The notes under the pieces: generated by a model
Databases searched by the model: none
The model's input: only the letters and a program-made list of their open reading frames with translations
Told to the model about the DNA's origin: nothing
Made by a program: the position numbers and the translations under genes
Part shown: one piece after another, positions 25,092 to 33,771 of the stretch
Layout: each line of letters starts with the position of its first letter
Numbering within the stretch: the stretch's first letter is position 1
NCBI RefSeq assembly: GCF_002982075.1
Contig: NZ_PUEJ01000002.1
Span: forward strand, 620,001-684,000
Origin: Labrys okinawensis
GTDB taxonomy: Bacteria > Pseudomonadota > Alphaproteobacteria > Rhizobiales > Labraceae
Direction: 5' to 3'
DNA length: 64,000 nucleotides

Positions 25092-26504
25092 TCAGCCATG
25101 GGCTGCGACCAGCGCCAGCAGCCGGTCGCAATCGGCTGCAAGGCTGTCGATATCGACATTGGTGACGCCCAGAAGCAGGCCGGCCCGGCGCGTGGCCTTG
25201 TACCAGGGCGAGAGCGCAACGGGAGCGAGCCCGAAAGGCAGGGCCTGCCGGGAAACGGCGACATCGTCCGTGGCGTCGGGCAGTTCGAGCAGCACGGCGA
25301 GGCCGCCATTGGCATGCACCGTCAGGCCAGGGCCGATGCGCTCGGCAAGGCAGGCGGCGAGGGCGTCGCGCCGGGTGGCGTAGAGGCGTTTCATCCGCCG
25401 CAGATGGCGGAGGTAATGGCCCTCCGCCAGGAAGCTCGCCACGGCTCGCTGGATCGAAGCCGCCGGCGCCGGCGCGAGGGCGGCGGCCACGTCGCCGAAG
25501 CGGGCCGCCAGTTGCGGCGGCACGACCAGGAAACCCAGGCGCAGCGCCGGTGTGATGGTCTTGCTGAAGGTTCCGGCATGCAGAACCCGGCCCTGCCGGT
25601 CGAGCGAAGCGAGGGCGGGCGCTGCCCTCCCCCTCAGTTGCAGCTCGCTGAGATAATCGTCCTCGACGATCCAGGCCTGCCGCGCCTGCGCCCAATCGAG
25701 CAGGGCAAGGCGCCTTTCGAGCGACAGGGTGAGGCCCAGCGGCGATTGCTGGCCGGGCGTGACCACCGCAAAGGCGGCATCCGGCGCGAGGCGGATGCCG
25801 GCAGCGACGTCGATGCCGTCCCGGTCGACCGGAACCGGCGTGACCGCGACCCGGGCCTGCTCCAGGGCGAGGCGTGTCAGGATGAAGGCGGGATCTTCGA
25901 GCCAGGCCTTGCGGCCGCCGAGCCCGAGGGCGCGCAGGATGAGACCGAGGCCGCCGGCATAGCCCGATGTCACCAGGATCTGGGCCGGCTCGCACTGGAT
26001 GCCGCGCGCCAGCGCGAGATAAGCTGCGATTTCGCGCCGAAGCTCGATATGGCCGCGCGGGTCGGGATAGCTCACCGGCGCCGCGGCGGCGGCGCGGGCG
26101 CTGCGCGCCATGATGCGCGACCATAGCGAAAAGGGAAAGGCGTCCTGCGCTGGCACCCCCATCTGGAAGGTGGCGGGCGGGCGCTCGAAATCGGGAAAGA
26201 GTGCCGGCAGGGGCGTGGCTTCCGGCAGCCGGCCCGCGGCCTGCGGGCGGCTTGCCTTGTGGATCACGCGCGTGCCGGCCGCTCCCATGCCGGCGATCAG
26301 CTGCTCGTCGGCGAGCTTTTCATAGGCCACACGCACCGTGCCGCGGGCGACGCCGAGCTGGGCTGCGAGATCACGCCAGGACGGCAGGCGGACGCCGTTT
26401 CCCAGCCGGCCGTCGAGGATGGCGGCGGCGATGCTGCGATGGATCTGCACGGCCAGCGGAATCTGGGCGGCGCGATCGATGCTGATCTTGAAGGGCTCGT
26501 TCAT
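25092..26504 (-). CDS. MocR-type regulator (GntR HTH fused to aminotransferase-like domain)
   Basis: 470-residue regulator. A GntR winged helix (residues 10-75, SWRDLAAQLGVARGTVRVAYEKL) is fused to a fold-type I PLP-binding domain. The PLP lysine is in GTFSKTITPALRLG near residue 315, and the aspartate-tyrosine pair IVEDDYLSEL is present. MocR proteins sense PLP, amines or amino-acid-derived effectors and often control a divergent gene. Here the divergent gene is a secreted cupin followed by a carboxymuconolactone decarboxylase-like protein, 94 bp away. The effector is unknown. Confidence 0.9.
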   Translation of the reverse strand: MNEPFKISIDRAAQIPLAVQIHRSIAAAILDGRLGNGVRLPSWRDLAAQLGVARGTVRVAYEKLADEQLIAGMGAAGTRVIHKASRPQAAGRLPEATPLPALFPDFERPPATFQMGVPAQDAFPFSLWSRIMARSARAAAAAPVSYPDPRGHIELRREIAAYLALARGIQCEPAQILVTSGYAGGLGLILRALGLGGRKAWLEDPAFILTRLALEQARVAVTPVPVDRDGIDVAAGIRLAPDAAFAVVTPGQQSPLGLTLSLERRLALLDWAQARQAWIVEDDYLSELQLRGRAAPALASLDRQGRVLHAGTFSKTITPALRLGFLVVPPQLAARFGDVAAALAPAPAASIQRAVASFLAEGHYLRHLRRMKRLYATRRDALAACLAERIGPGLTVHANGGLAVLLELPDATDDVAVSRQALPFGLAPVALSPWYKATRRAGLLLGVTNVDIDSLAADCDRLLALVAAHG

Positions 26505-26598
26505 GCGATCGAATGGTACAATATTTCATGCAATTCTTGGTGCTTTTTTGTGAGCCGAAAGAGAGCGATGTTCCGGCTATCGCAAGACAGGAACCAAG

Positions 26599-27030
26599 AT
26601 GATGATCTCCAAAGCCTTTCTGCTCGGCACGGGCATTGCCCTCGCGGCCGTCCCCGCTCTCGCCCATTCGCCGCAATCGAGATCCGGCGGGGCCAGCGCC
26701 GCGCCGGTGTTCGAGCAGGCGCTGCCCAACGTGCCCGGCAAGACCATGACCAGCGTCCTCGTGCGCTATGCGCCCGGCGGCAAGTCGCCCGCGCATACCC
26801 ATTCCAAGACGGCCTTCGTCTTTGCCTATGTGTTGTCCGGCTCGATCCGCAGCCAGGTCAATGGCGGGCCGGTCAAGGTCTATCGCGCCGGCGAGAGCTG
26901 GTTCGAGGAGCCGGGAGCCCACCATCAGGTCAGCGAGAATGCCAGCAAGACCAGGCCCGCCTCGCTGCTCGCCGTCTTCGTCGCCGATTCCGGCGACCGC
27001 AACCTCACCGTCTACGAACAGGAGAAGTGA
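26599..27030 (+). CDS. Exported cupin-domain protein
   Basis: 143-residue protein with a signal peptide (about 1-22, ending PALAH) and a single cupin barrel. The cupin motif 1 is PGGKSPAHTHSKTAFVFAYVLSG (two histidines and the Glu position replaced by Phe/Ala), and motif 2 contains PGAHHQVSEN. Likely a metal-binding periplasmic protein; any enzymatic activity is unknown. The next gene begins one base after its stop, so they are cotranscribed and probably controlled by the divergent MocR regulator. Confidence 0.82.
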   Translation: MMISKAFLLGTGIALAAVPALAHSPQSRSGGASAAPVFEQALPNVPGKTMTSVLVRYAPGGKSPAHTHSKTAFVFAYVLSGSIRSQVNGGPVKVYRAGESWFEEPGAHHQVSENASKTRPASLLAVFVADSGDRNLTVYEQEK

Positions 27031-27031
27031 A

Positions 27032-27487
27032 ATGGCCCCGCGCCTCGATTACAACGCTGCCGCTCCGGCCGGCATGAAGGCCCTCGGCGGCGTCTATGGC
27101 TATGTCAGCCAGAGCCTGCCCCGCATGCTGGTCAACCTGGTCTATCTCAGGATCTCATTGATCAATGGCTGCGCCTATTGCATCGACATGCATTCGCGCG
27201 ACCTGACCAAGGACGGCCTGCCCCAGGAAAAGCTGGTGCTGGTGCCGGTCTGGCACGAGGCCGGTGCCCTGTTCAGCGAACAGGAAAAGGCGGCATTGCG
27301 CTGGGCGGAGACGGTGACGAGCGTTGCCGAGACCGCCGTGCCCGAAGCCGAGTTCGAAGCCGTGCGGGCGGTGTTTTCCGAGAAGGAAGTCGCCGACCTC
27401 ACCATCGCGATCGGCCTGATGAACGCCTATAACCGCCTAGCCATCAGCTTCCGCAACACGTCGGCTGCGGTGAAGGCGCTGGGGTAG
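27032..27487 (+). CDS. Carboxymuconolactone decarboxylase-family (AhpD-like) protein
   Basis: 151-residue all-helical protein of the AhpD/CMD fold. The redox motif CAYCIDMH near residue 48 has the CxxC plus downstream His arrangement of AhpD-like peroxidase-type enzymes (alkylhydroperoxidase core). It could act in peroxide or organic hydroperoxide reduction. The start ATG at 27032 follows AGGAGAA and the stop of the cupin gene; an upstream in-frame start within the cupin gene is not credible. Orphan of an ahpC in this window. Confidence 0.85.
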   Translation: MAPRLDYNAAAPAGMKALGGVYGYVSQSLPRMLVNLVYLRISLINGCAYCIDMHSRDLTKDGLPQEKLVLVPVWHEAGALFSEQEKAALRWAETVTSVAETAVPEAEFEAVRAVFSEKEVADLTIAIGLMNAYNRLAISFRNTSAAVKALG

Positions 27488-27492
27488 CTGCC

Positions 27493-27726
27493 ATGCTTTA
27501 CGGCAAACGCAGGAATGCCGCCATGAATGATCCTATGCCTCTTGGACGGGATAAAGCTGGTGGCGCCATTGCCCAGGAAAAAGAGGAACGAGCGATGCGG
27601 CTCGTCAGACTCAGAGAAATGGTAAACGCGTCCATAGAAGAGGGTGGCGTTCTGTCCGATGAAGAAATCATTCGGGTTCTGGATGCTGCCGCTGCTGAGT
27701 TGACCGCCGAGGGCAGAGCGCGGTGA
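27493..27726 (+). CDS. Small conserved-looking hypothetical protein
   Basis: 77-codon reading frame directly after the AhpD-like gene (6-bp gap). Predicted two helices: REMVNASIEEGGVLSDEEI and RVLDAAAAELTAEG. The C-terminal half slightly resembles the tail of ParD/CopG-type antitoxins, but no DNA-binding ribbon is seen. A good ribosome site (AGAGGAACGAG) precedes an internal ATG at 27595, so a shorter 43-residue form is possible. Function unknown, and it may not be expressed. Confidence 0.4.
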   Translation: MLYGKRRNAAMNDPMPLGRDKAGGAIAQEKEERAMRLVRLREMVNASIEEGGVLSDEEIIRVLDAAAAELTAEGRAR

Positions 27727-27834
27727 TGGTCTGCCCGCTGGCTCCCGTCGGCTCGTGTTGGCCAGTTCGTTGGCCAATGCGGGCCAGCTATCCTGGCAAG
27801 GAGACCAGCCAATGCGTGTCGGCATGGCCAACTG

Positions 27835-28263
27835 CTATTGGTTGATGGCTTTCTCGACCGCTCCGACGATTTTCTCGATGGAAACCGTCCAAATCCCTGC
27901 CTTGTCGCCATCGAAAGCGGTTTTCCATTCGCGATATCCCTCCTGAAACGAGGGATCGGATTTGCCGGTGCCAATGAGTTTGAGCACGCTGCCATCCAAT
28001 GAAGCTTGGGACAGCGGCAGATGCTGCAGCGTATCTGAAATTCCGCCGGCGATCTTGGGGTTCTTGACCTTCACGCCCTTGATGGTGACGTGATAGATCT
28101 TTCCCAGAGTGCGGGCGTCCTCGATCTTATCGATGATCACACGCGAGTTTTCTTCGCCCGCCCGCGTGCGATAGGACCAGATCTGGCCGACGGCATAATT
28201 GGCGGCCTGCGCCATTGTCGTCATGGCGATCCCCAGCAAAACTGCCAGCAAGGCCCGCCACAT
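27835..28263 (-). CDS. Secreted protein of unknown function
   Basis: 142-residue protein with a clear Sec signal peptide (1-20, TMAQA before ANYAVG). The mature part begins YAVGQIWSYRTRAGEENSRV and is predicted to be mostly beta. No catalytic motif or known domain could be recognised. It is encoded 10 bp downstream of ybaB on the same strand, so it is probably a distal member of the dnaX-ybaB transcript. Similar short secreted proteins opening with VGQxWSYxTRxGE occur in proteobacteria without assigned function. Confidence 0.7.
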   Translation of the reverse strand: MWRALLAVLLGIAMTTMAQAANYAVGQIWSYRTRAGEENSRVIIDKIEDARTLGKIYHVTIKGVKVKNPKIAGGISDTLQHLPLSQASLDGSVLKLIGTGKSDPSFQEGYREWKTAFDGDKAGIWTVSIEKIVGAVEKAINQ

Positions 28264-28273
28264 CGATATGATC

Positions 28274-28597
28274 TCAGAACGGCAGCTTCATGCCGGGTGG
28301 GATGGGAAGGCCGGCCGTGATCGAGCCCATCTTTTCCTGGGTCAGGCGGTCAGCCCGGCCACGCGCATCGTTATGGGCGGCGAGGACGAGATCCTCGACG
28401 ATTTCCTTTTCCTCGGCCTTGAGCAGCGATGCGTCGATGTCGACGGCCTTCATCTCGCCCTTGGCGGTGAGGCGCACCTTGACGAGACCGCCGCCGGCCA
28501 CGCCCTCGACCTCGGTCTGTTCCAGTTCGGCCTGCAGGGACTGCATCTTGGCCTGCATGGCCTGAACCTGCTTCATCATGCCCATCACGTCTTTCAT
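28274..28597 (-). CDS. ybaB: YbaB/EbfC nucleoid-associated protein
   Basis: 107-residue DNA-binding protein of the YbaB/EbfC family, a dimer that binds DNA as tweezers. The N-terminal helix with repeated [13 protein letters not shown] and the [23 protein letters not shown] beta region are characteristic. It follows dnaX by 20 bp on the same strand, the usual arrangement in bacteria, although recR is not next to it here. No special control signal seen. Confidence 0.92.
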   Translation of the reverse strand: MKDVMGMMKQVQAMQAKMQSLQAELEQTEVEGVAGGGLVKVRLTAKGEMKAVDIDASLLKAEEKEIVEDLVLAAHNDARGRADRLTQEKMGSITAGLPIPPGMKLPF

Positions 28598-28617
28598 GGG
28601 AACTCCTGTTCCTGTGT

Positions 28618-30405
28618 TCAGATGTCGTCGGCCGAGTAGGACGCGGCCTCCTCGGCATCGTCGGGATCGCCGCCATCGTCGGGCGCCGGCGCCAGGGATT
28701 GCGTCTCCACCGGGGCATTGTCCCGGATGTCGACGATCTCCGCGCCGGGAAAGCGCTCCATCACGGCACGGACGAAGGGATCGGCCCTGATCCCCGAGAG
28801 CACGGCGGCCTGCCGCGCTTCGGCGAGCTCGCGCAGGGTCGCCTCGCCCTTTTCCGAGGACAGCACCACCAGCCAGCGCTTATTGGTCCAGTCCGATAAT
28901 TTGCGCGAGAGATCGTTGACCAGGCCCTGTGGCGAGCCGGGCTCGAGGGCGATGTCGAGGCGGCCATCGGCGAAGGCCACCAGCCGCACGAACCGCTCCA
29001 GCGCCAGCTTGAGCGGCAGGTCGCGCTTTTCCATGGCAAGGGCGACGATCTCGGCGAAGCTGGCGAGCGCGCGGCTGGGCTGCCCGGCCGAGGCCGGCTC
29101 GGGCGAGAGCGCCCGCTGCGGTTGCGGCTGGAACTGCGCCTGGGTGGCGGCCGTGATCAGCTGGGCCCGCGGGGCGGCCGGCGGGGATGCCGGCGGCGGT
29201 GCCGCAGGCCCGCGCGAGGGCAGGGCGCCACCACTCTCGGTGAACTGGCGGATGAGGTCGTCGGGCGAAGGCAGGTCGGCCGCATAGCACAGACGCGCCA
29301 GCACCATGTCGGCGGCAGCGAGCGGCTTGGCGGCGGTCTGCGTCTCGGGAATGCCCTTGAGGAGCATCTGCCACTGGCGCGTCAGCGCCTTGATCGAGAG
29401 CTTGCCGGCGAGCTCGGAGCCGCGCACCTTCTCCACTTCGGTTGCCGAAGGATCATTGGCAGCGGCCGGCGAAATCTTCACGCGCGTGACGAAATGGGTG
29501 AATTCGGCGAGCTCCGACAGCACCACCGCCGGATCGGCGCCCTGGTCGTACTGGGCGCGCAGTTCGTCGAGCGCCGAAGCGGCATCGCCGCGCATCACCG
29601 CCTCGAACAGGTCGATCACGCGCGAACGGTCGGCGAGGCCCAGCATGGCGCGCACGCTCTCGGCGTCGATCGTGCCGCCACCATGGGCGATGGCCTGGTC
29701 GAGCAGGGACAGCGAGTCGCGCACCGAGCCCTCGGCGGCCCTCGCGATCATCGCCAGCGCCTCCGCGTCGATCGAAACGCTTTCCTTCTCGCAGATCGCG
29801 CCGAGATGGCGCGCGAGCAGGCCGCTGTCAACACGCCTGAGGTCGAAGCGCTGGCAGCGCGACAGGATGGTGATCGGGACCTTGCGGATTTCGGTGGTGG
29901 CAAAAATGAATTTTACATGCGGCGGCGGCTCTTCCAGCGTCTTCAGCAACGCGTTGAAGGCCTGCGTGGTCACCATATGGACTTCGTCCATGATGAGGAC
30001 CTTGAAGCGCGCCGAGACCGGGGCGTAGCGCACGCCGTCGGTGATCTCGCGAATGTTCTCGATGCCGTTATGGGACGCGGCGTCGAGCTCCATCACGTCG
30101 ATGTGGCGGCTGTCGATGATGGCCTGACAGTGGCGGCCGAGACCCGGCATGTTGATGGTCGGCCTGCCGCCGCCTTCCGGCGGCTCGTAGTTGAGGCCGC
30201 GTGCCAGGATGCGCGCCGTCGTGGTCTTGCCGACGCCCCGGACGCCGGTGAGCATGTAGGCCTGGTGGATGCGCCCGGTCTCGAAGGCGTTGGAGAGGGT
30301 ACGCACCATCGCGTCCTGGCCGATCAGGTCGTCGAAGGTCTGGGGACGGTATTTGCGGGCGAGGACGCGGTAGGGCTGGCTGTCGGTCGGCGTCGCGTCT
30401 TCCAT
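28618..30405 (-). CDS. dnaX: DNA polymerase III subunit tau/gamma
   Basis: 595-residue clamp-loader ATPase. Walker [14 protein letters not shown] Walker B ([10 protein letters not shown]), the sensor region and the SRC motif ([12 protein letters not shown]) are present. The zinc module is degenerate: in place of CxxxxCxxCxxC only one cysteine is left in the stretch ...GLGRHCQAI. After a Pro/Ala-rich linker (around 410-450) comes a tau-specific C-terminal domain. The ATG at 30405 begins [21 protein letters not shown], the conserved start. Upstream lies the 4.5S RNA gene on the same strand; no programmed frameshift heptamer was noticed. Confidence 0.93.
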   Translation of the reverse strand: MEDATPTDSQPYRVLARKYRPQTFDDLIGQDAMVRTLSNAFETGRIHQAYMLTGVRGVGKTTTARILARGLNYEPPEGGGRPTINMPGLGRHCQAIIDSRHIDVMELDAASHNGIENIREITDGVRYAPVSARFKVLIMDEVHMVTTQAFNALLKTLEEPPPHVKFIFATTEIRKVPITILSRCQRFDLRRVDSGLLARHLGAICEKESVSIDAEALAMIARAAEGSVRDSLSLLDQAIAHGGGTIDAESVRAMLGLADRSRVIDLFEAVMRGDAASALDELRAQYDQGADPAVVLSELAEFTHFVTRVKISPAAANDPSATEVEKVRGSELAGKLSIKALTRQWQMLLKGIPETQTAAKPLAAADMVLARLCYAADLPSPDDLIRQFTESGGALPSRGPAAPPPASPPAAPRAQLITAATQAQFQPQPQRALSPEPASAGQPSRALASFAEIVALAMEKRDLPLKLALERFVRLVAFADGRLDIALEPGSPQGLVNDLSRKLSDWTNKRWLVVLSSEKGEATLRELAEARQAAVLSGIRADPFVRAVMERFPGAEIVDIRDNAPVETQSLAPAPDDGGDPDDAEEAASYSADDI

Positions 30406-30461
30406 CAATTCCCCCGAATCCCTGGAAGGGGTCCCTCGCGATCCGCTGCCACTGCATGAGG

Positions 30462-30557
30462 TAGGAGGTTGGACGAAGACCCGCAGCGGTCTCGTTGGGG
30501 CTGCTTCCTTCCGGACCTGACCCGGTTGGCGAGTGTTGCGTCCACCGCCAACCTCCC
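30462..30557 (-). ncRNA. ffs: Signal recognition particle RNA (4.5S type)
   Basis: The minus strand carries the near-invariant SRP RNA core GTCAGGTCCGGAAGGAAGC, including the GGAA tetraloop region, flanked by pairing arms GGAGGTTGG and CCAACCTCC at the two ends (about 96 nt). This is the small bacterial form, which binds Ffh to target membrane proteins. It lies between dnaX and the divergent DUF4167 gene and is read in the same direction as dnaX, as in many alphaproteobacteria. The exact ends are estimated from pairing. Confidence 0.92.
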
Positions 30558-30624
30558 GCCGCGTATATGGGCCATCGCGGCGCGAATGACAAGCCGAGGT
30601 GCCAAAAAACCTCACAGGCCGCAA

Positions 30625-31002
30625 AATCTCGATTGGGCAGCATATTTTCTGTAAAAAGCGCCCAAGCTCTTTAAAAAGGGCTTGGACTTTGCCGCGCGAG
30701 CGACTATCTAGAGATACACAAATCGTTCGGGGCTGGCGTCGATAGTACGAGCCGGCTCGAGTGCAGATGCACTTTTAGTCGAACATCGAGCGAAGCGCTC
30801 GTTCGCCCTAACGATGGAAATGCCTATTCCGGTACCAAGAGCCAAGGTGGCGATCTGCCGGAGTGTGCTGCTGCGCCCGACGCAGGCGGAACCATGGTTT
30901 TCCTGACCCATGCATTGACTGCTGCGATGCAATGGCCATGACGAAGGTTCGCCGTCGCTTCGCGAGATTGCGCAGGTTTATAGCGGAGAATGAGATCAAT
31001 CT
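30625..31002. other. Non-coding gap upstream of the SRP RNA and DUF4167 genes
   Basis: About 378 bp without a credible gene between the divergent ffs/dnaX unit and the DUF4167 gene. It holds an imperfect hairpin CCAAGCTCTTT / AAAGGGCTTGG around 30661-30687 and the hairpin CGAGCG-AAG-CGCTCG near 30788. Promoters for both directions must lie here, but none could be fixed confidently. Confidence 0.6.
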
Positions 31003-32067
31003 ATGAGGCAGGGACAGCAAAAGCGTATGCGTGGCCGTTCACGCGGCGGCAAGGGTCCGAACCCGCTGAGCCGGAGCTATGAGTCGAATGGCCCGGACGT
31101 GAAGGTTCGTGGAACCGCCGCCCATATTGCTGAAAAATACGTTCAGCTGGCGCGCGATGCCCAATCCTCCGGCGACCCGATCCTGGCCGAGTCCTATCTG
31201 CAGCATGCAGAGCATTATTTCCGCATCATCGCGGCGGCACAGCCCCAGTTTCCCAGCGACCAGACCTTCGGCCATGGTGCCGAGGACGAGGAAGACGGCG
31301 ACGATGCCGATTTCGAGGGCCCGATCCCCTCGATGCCGCAGGGTTTCGGTACGCCGGCGAATCAGTTCGGCGGCGCGCAGGGCTTCGACGAGCAGCCGCG
31401 CCTGGTGCAGCCGGGACGTGACCGCAATTTCGGGGAGCGCGGCGAAGGCGGCCAGCCTTACCGCGAGCGCGAGCACCGTTTCCGCGACCGCAATGACCGT
31501 TTCAACGGCGAGCGCGGCCCGCGTGAGGAGCGCCAGCCGCGCGAGGACAGGCAGCCCCGCGAGGAGCGGCCTTATCGCGAGGAGCGCCAGCGCGACCGTC
31601 AGTTCGACGGACAGCCCAATGGCCAGGCGGCCGAGGGCGAGGGTGGTGGCGAGCCGCGCTTCAATCAGCGCCATGGCCGGCGCGACCGCCGCTTCGATCG
31701 TGGCGATCGTCCCTTCCGTGACCGCGCCAATGCCGGCGACGGGCCGCTTTTCAGCGAACGGGGGCAGGGCGAGCGCGGCGCGTTCCAGCCGGCACCGGTG
31801 GTGCCGGTCGACCAGCCCCAGCCGGATCTGCATGACGACCATGCCCTTTCCACCTTGCCCTCCTTCATCACCGGCACGCCGGCGGTGGCCCCCGCCGCCC
31901 CGGCACCTGCCGCAACGCTAGAAGCGGCTCCTGCAGCTGCTCCCGCAGCGGTGGAAGCCGAGGCTGAGGCTGCCGTCGCTCCGCGTCCGCGCAAGCGCCG
32001 TGTCTCGAAGAAGGCTGCCGCCGCAAGTGAAACGGCTGAAGCGAGCGCGGAAACCGCGAGCGAATAG
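31003..32067 (+). CDS. DUF4167 domain protein with Arg/Glu-rich disordered region
   Basis: 354-residue protein. The N-terminal ~80 residues form the conserved DUF4167 domain (MRQGQQKRMRGRSRGGKG, then KVRGTAAHIAEKYVQLARDAQSSGDPILAESYLQHAEHY), a tetratricopeptide-like helical pair with a basic lead. The rest is low complexity: repeated RERE/PREERQ and GQ patterns (about 130-250), followed by a Pro/Ala-rich stretch and a final basic RKRRVSKKAA motif. The basic lead and RG-rich parts suggest RNA binding, but this is inference. The family is alphaproteobacterial and often sits near prfA/prmC. A strong terminator follows at 32097. Confidence 0.85.
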   Translation: MRQGQQKRMRGRSRGGKGPNPLSRSYESNGPDVKVRGTAAHIAEKYVQLARDAQSSGDPILAESYLQHAEHYFRIIAAAQPQFPSDQTFGHGAEDEEDGDDADFEGPIPSMPQGFGTPANQFGGAQGFDEQPRLVQPGRDRNFGERGEGGQPYREREHRFRDRNDRFNGERGPREERQPREDRQPREERPYREERQRDRQFDGQPNGQAAEGEGGGEPRFNQRHGRRDRRFDRGDRPFRDRANAGDGPLFSERGQGERGAFQPAPVVPVDQPQPDLHDDHALSTLPSFITGTPAVAPAAPAPAATLEAAPAAAPAAVEAEAEAAVAPRPRKRRVSKKAAAASETAEASAETASE

Positions 32068-32096
32068 GCGCCAAACCAATCGGTTTTACCTGAGCA

Positions 32097-32130
32097 GCCG
32101 GCGATCCCACGGGATCGCCGGCTTTTTTAT
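32097..32130 (+). terminator. Rho-independent terminator after the DUF4167 gene
   Basis: Perfect 12-bp stem GCCGGCGATCCC / GGGATCGCCGGC with a 2-base loop, followed by TTTTTTATT. It lies 30 bp after the stop codon. Confidence 0.92.
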
Positions 32131-32361
32131 TGTCGACGGGTTGAACTTGCGCAGGGCCCCCGCATATTGAACTCAGGTTCTATTTATCGCCTTCTGGGTC
32201 AGCCGGGCGGCCATAATCGGAGCCAGCGCAGGACAGGGTCTTTGCCGTTTGACGGAATCACCGCAAGCCGCAAAGAACGTCGAACTGAAGAGTTGGTGCA
32301 AGGCACGTTCAGCCGTGAACGCGCGTTCTGCACGGGTATGGTTCCGAGGCGGGATGTTGCC

Positions 32362-32850
32362 ATGTTGGCTCGCTTGCAAAAGCTGATACGCGGTTTTGCA
32401 CCGGGCGGACCGGCCAGGCCGCGTTACGTCTTCGACGAGACCGACCATCGCGTCGCGGCCGCCGGGTTGCTCGTCTATGCCATGAATGTGGACGGGGTCG
32501 AGAGTCCGGCCGAGAAGGCGCGGGTAGCCGCATTGCTGCAGGAACGCTTTTCGCTCGATGAGGACGAGACCCGCGCTTTGCTGGCAGCGGCGGGCGAGCG
32601 CAATCGCGATGCCCTCGATTTCAATGATTTCACCGGCGTGGTGAAGCGCGCCTACAACATTGAAGGGCGCCAGCGCATCGTCGAGATGATGTGGGAGATC
32701 GTGTTCGCCGACGGTATGCTGCACGAGTTCGAGGATAATCTCGTCTGGCGCGTTGCCGAGGCCCTCGATGTTCCGGTGCCGGCGCGCACCACGATCCGCA
32801 GCAAGGCGGCTGCCCAGAACGACGTGCTCCTGCCGGAAGCCAGCGAGTGA
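32362..32850 (+). CDS. TerB-like (tellurite resistance/DjlA-type) protein
   Basis: 162-residue helical protein of the TerB/DjlA N-terminal domain family. The conserved acidic metal-site residues are seen in VYAMNVDGVESPAEKARV and VFADGMLHEFEDNLVWRVAEALDV. TerB-like proteins bind calcium or other divalent ions and act in stress responses; the common name tellurite resistance need not apply. GAGGCGGG precedes the ATG at 32362; an in-frame ATG at 32338 is possible. Its end overlaps by four bases (GTGA) the start of the next gene, a short-chain dehydrogenase. Confidence 0.82.
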   Translation: MLARLQKLIRGFAPGGPARPRYVFDETDHRVAAAGLLVYAMNVDGVESPAEKARVAALLQERFSLDEDETRALLAAAGERNRDALDFNDFTGVVKRAYNIEGRQRIVEMMWEIVFADGMLHEFEDNLVWRVAEALDVPVPARTTIRSKAAAQNDVLLPEASE

Positions 32851-33635
32851 GCCGTCCGGTCGCCTTGGTCACGGGCGCATCCAGCGGCATCGGCGAGGCA
32901 TTGGCCCATGCCCTGGCCGAGCAGGGCGAGGACCTGATGCTGATCGCCCGGACGCAGGGCGAATTGCTGCGCGTCCAGGGCGAGATCGCGGCGGCGACGG
33001 GGCGTTTCGTTGCGGTCGCCGCGCTGGATCTCGAGCGGGCCGATGCTGCCGAGGCCGTCAGGACCGCGTTGCGCGAGCAGGACCTCAGCGTCCGGCACCT
33101 GGTCAACAATGCCGGCTTCGGCCTGGCCGGCGACATGGCGGACCTGTCGGTATCCGGCCAGATCGGCATGGTCGACCTCAATTGCCGGGCTTTGCTGGCG
33201 CTGACGCTCGCCTTCCTGCCCGAGATCCGCGAGAACGAAGGCGGCGTGCTGAACGTCGCCTCGGTCGCCGGTTTCACGCCGGGGCCGGGGCTTGCCGTCT
33301 ACTATGCCAGCAAGGCCTTCGTGCTGTCGCTGACGCGGGCGCTGGCTTTCGAGGAGCGGGAGAGCGGTATCCGCGTCTGCGCCCTCTGCCCCGGCCCGGT
33401 GCCCACCCGCTTCGGCGCCCGGGCGGGTTTCGGCAGGTCCGGCGTTATCGCCATGACGCGCCCGCTTTCGGCCAAGGATGTTGCCCATATCGGACTGGCC
33501 GGTTATTTCGGGCGTCGTACCGTGGTGGTGCCGGGCATGATCCCGAGGCTGATGGTTGCCATCCTGTCGGTCCTGCCGACCCGGATGGTGTTGCCCGTCC
33601 TCGCCCGCGCCCAGCGGCAGCGACGGCAGAAATAG
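32847..33635 (+). CDS. Short-chain dehydrogenase/reductase
   Basis: 262-residue cytoplasmic SDR. Cofactor motif TGASSGIG at residues 9-16, the NNAG motif near 90, catalytic Ser in NVASVAG, and YxxxK in YYASKAF. The basic Arg after the beta2 strand (LIARTQ) hints at NADPH preference. The C-terminal extension with the hydrophobic run PRLMVAILSVLPTRMVLPVL may form a membrane-associated helix, as in the DltE/YohF-like group. It starts with GTG at 32847, overlapping the TerB-like gene by four bases. Substrate unknown. Confidence 0.85.
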   Translation: MSRPVALVTGASSGIGEALAHALAEQGEDLMLIARTQGELLRVQGEIAAATGRFVAVAALDLERADAAEAVRTALREQDLSVRHLVNNAGFGLAGDMADLSVSGQIGMVDLNCRALLALTLAFLPEIRENEGGVLNVASVAGFTPGPGLAVYYASKAFVLSLTRALAFEERESGIRVCALCPGPVPTRFGARAGFGRSGVIAMTRPLSAKDVAHIGLAGYFGRRTVVVPGMIPRLMVAILSVLPTRMVLPVLARAQRQRRQK

Positions 33636-33771
33636 TGCCTTTCGCCGGACTGCTCCGTTCGTCATGAAGCGGTGAACGGTCTGTGCGAAGGGGAGATATG
33701 CGAAACCCTTCCTTGACTTCCCTGGCGTGAGACGCCAGTTTCCGGCTCCTTTCGTCGTCATTTGGGCACCC

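Noticed and set aside
28618..30624. Longer dnaX start about 73 codons upstream
   Set aside because: It would run through the SRP RNA gene, and the conserved DnaX N-terminus begins at the ATG at 30405.
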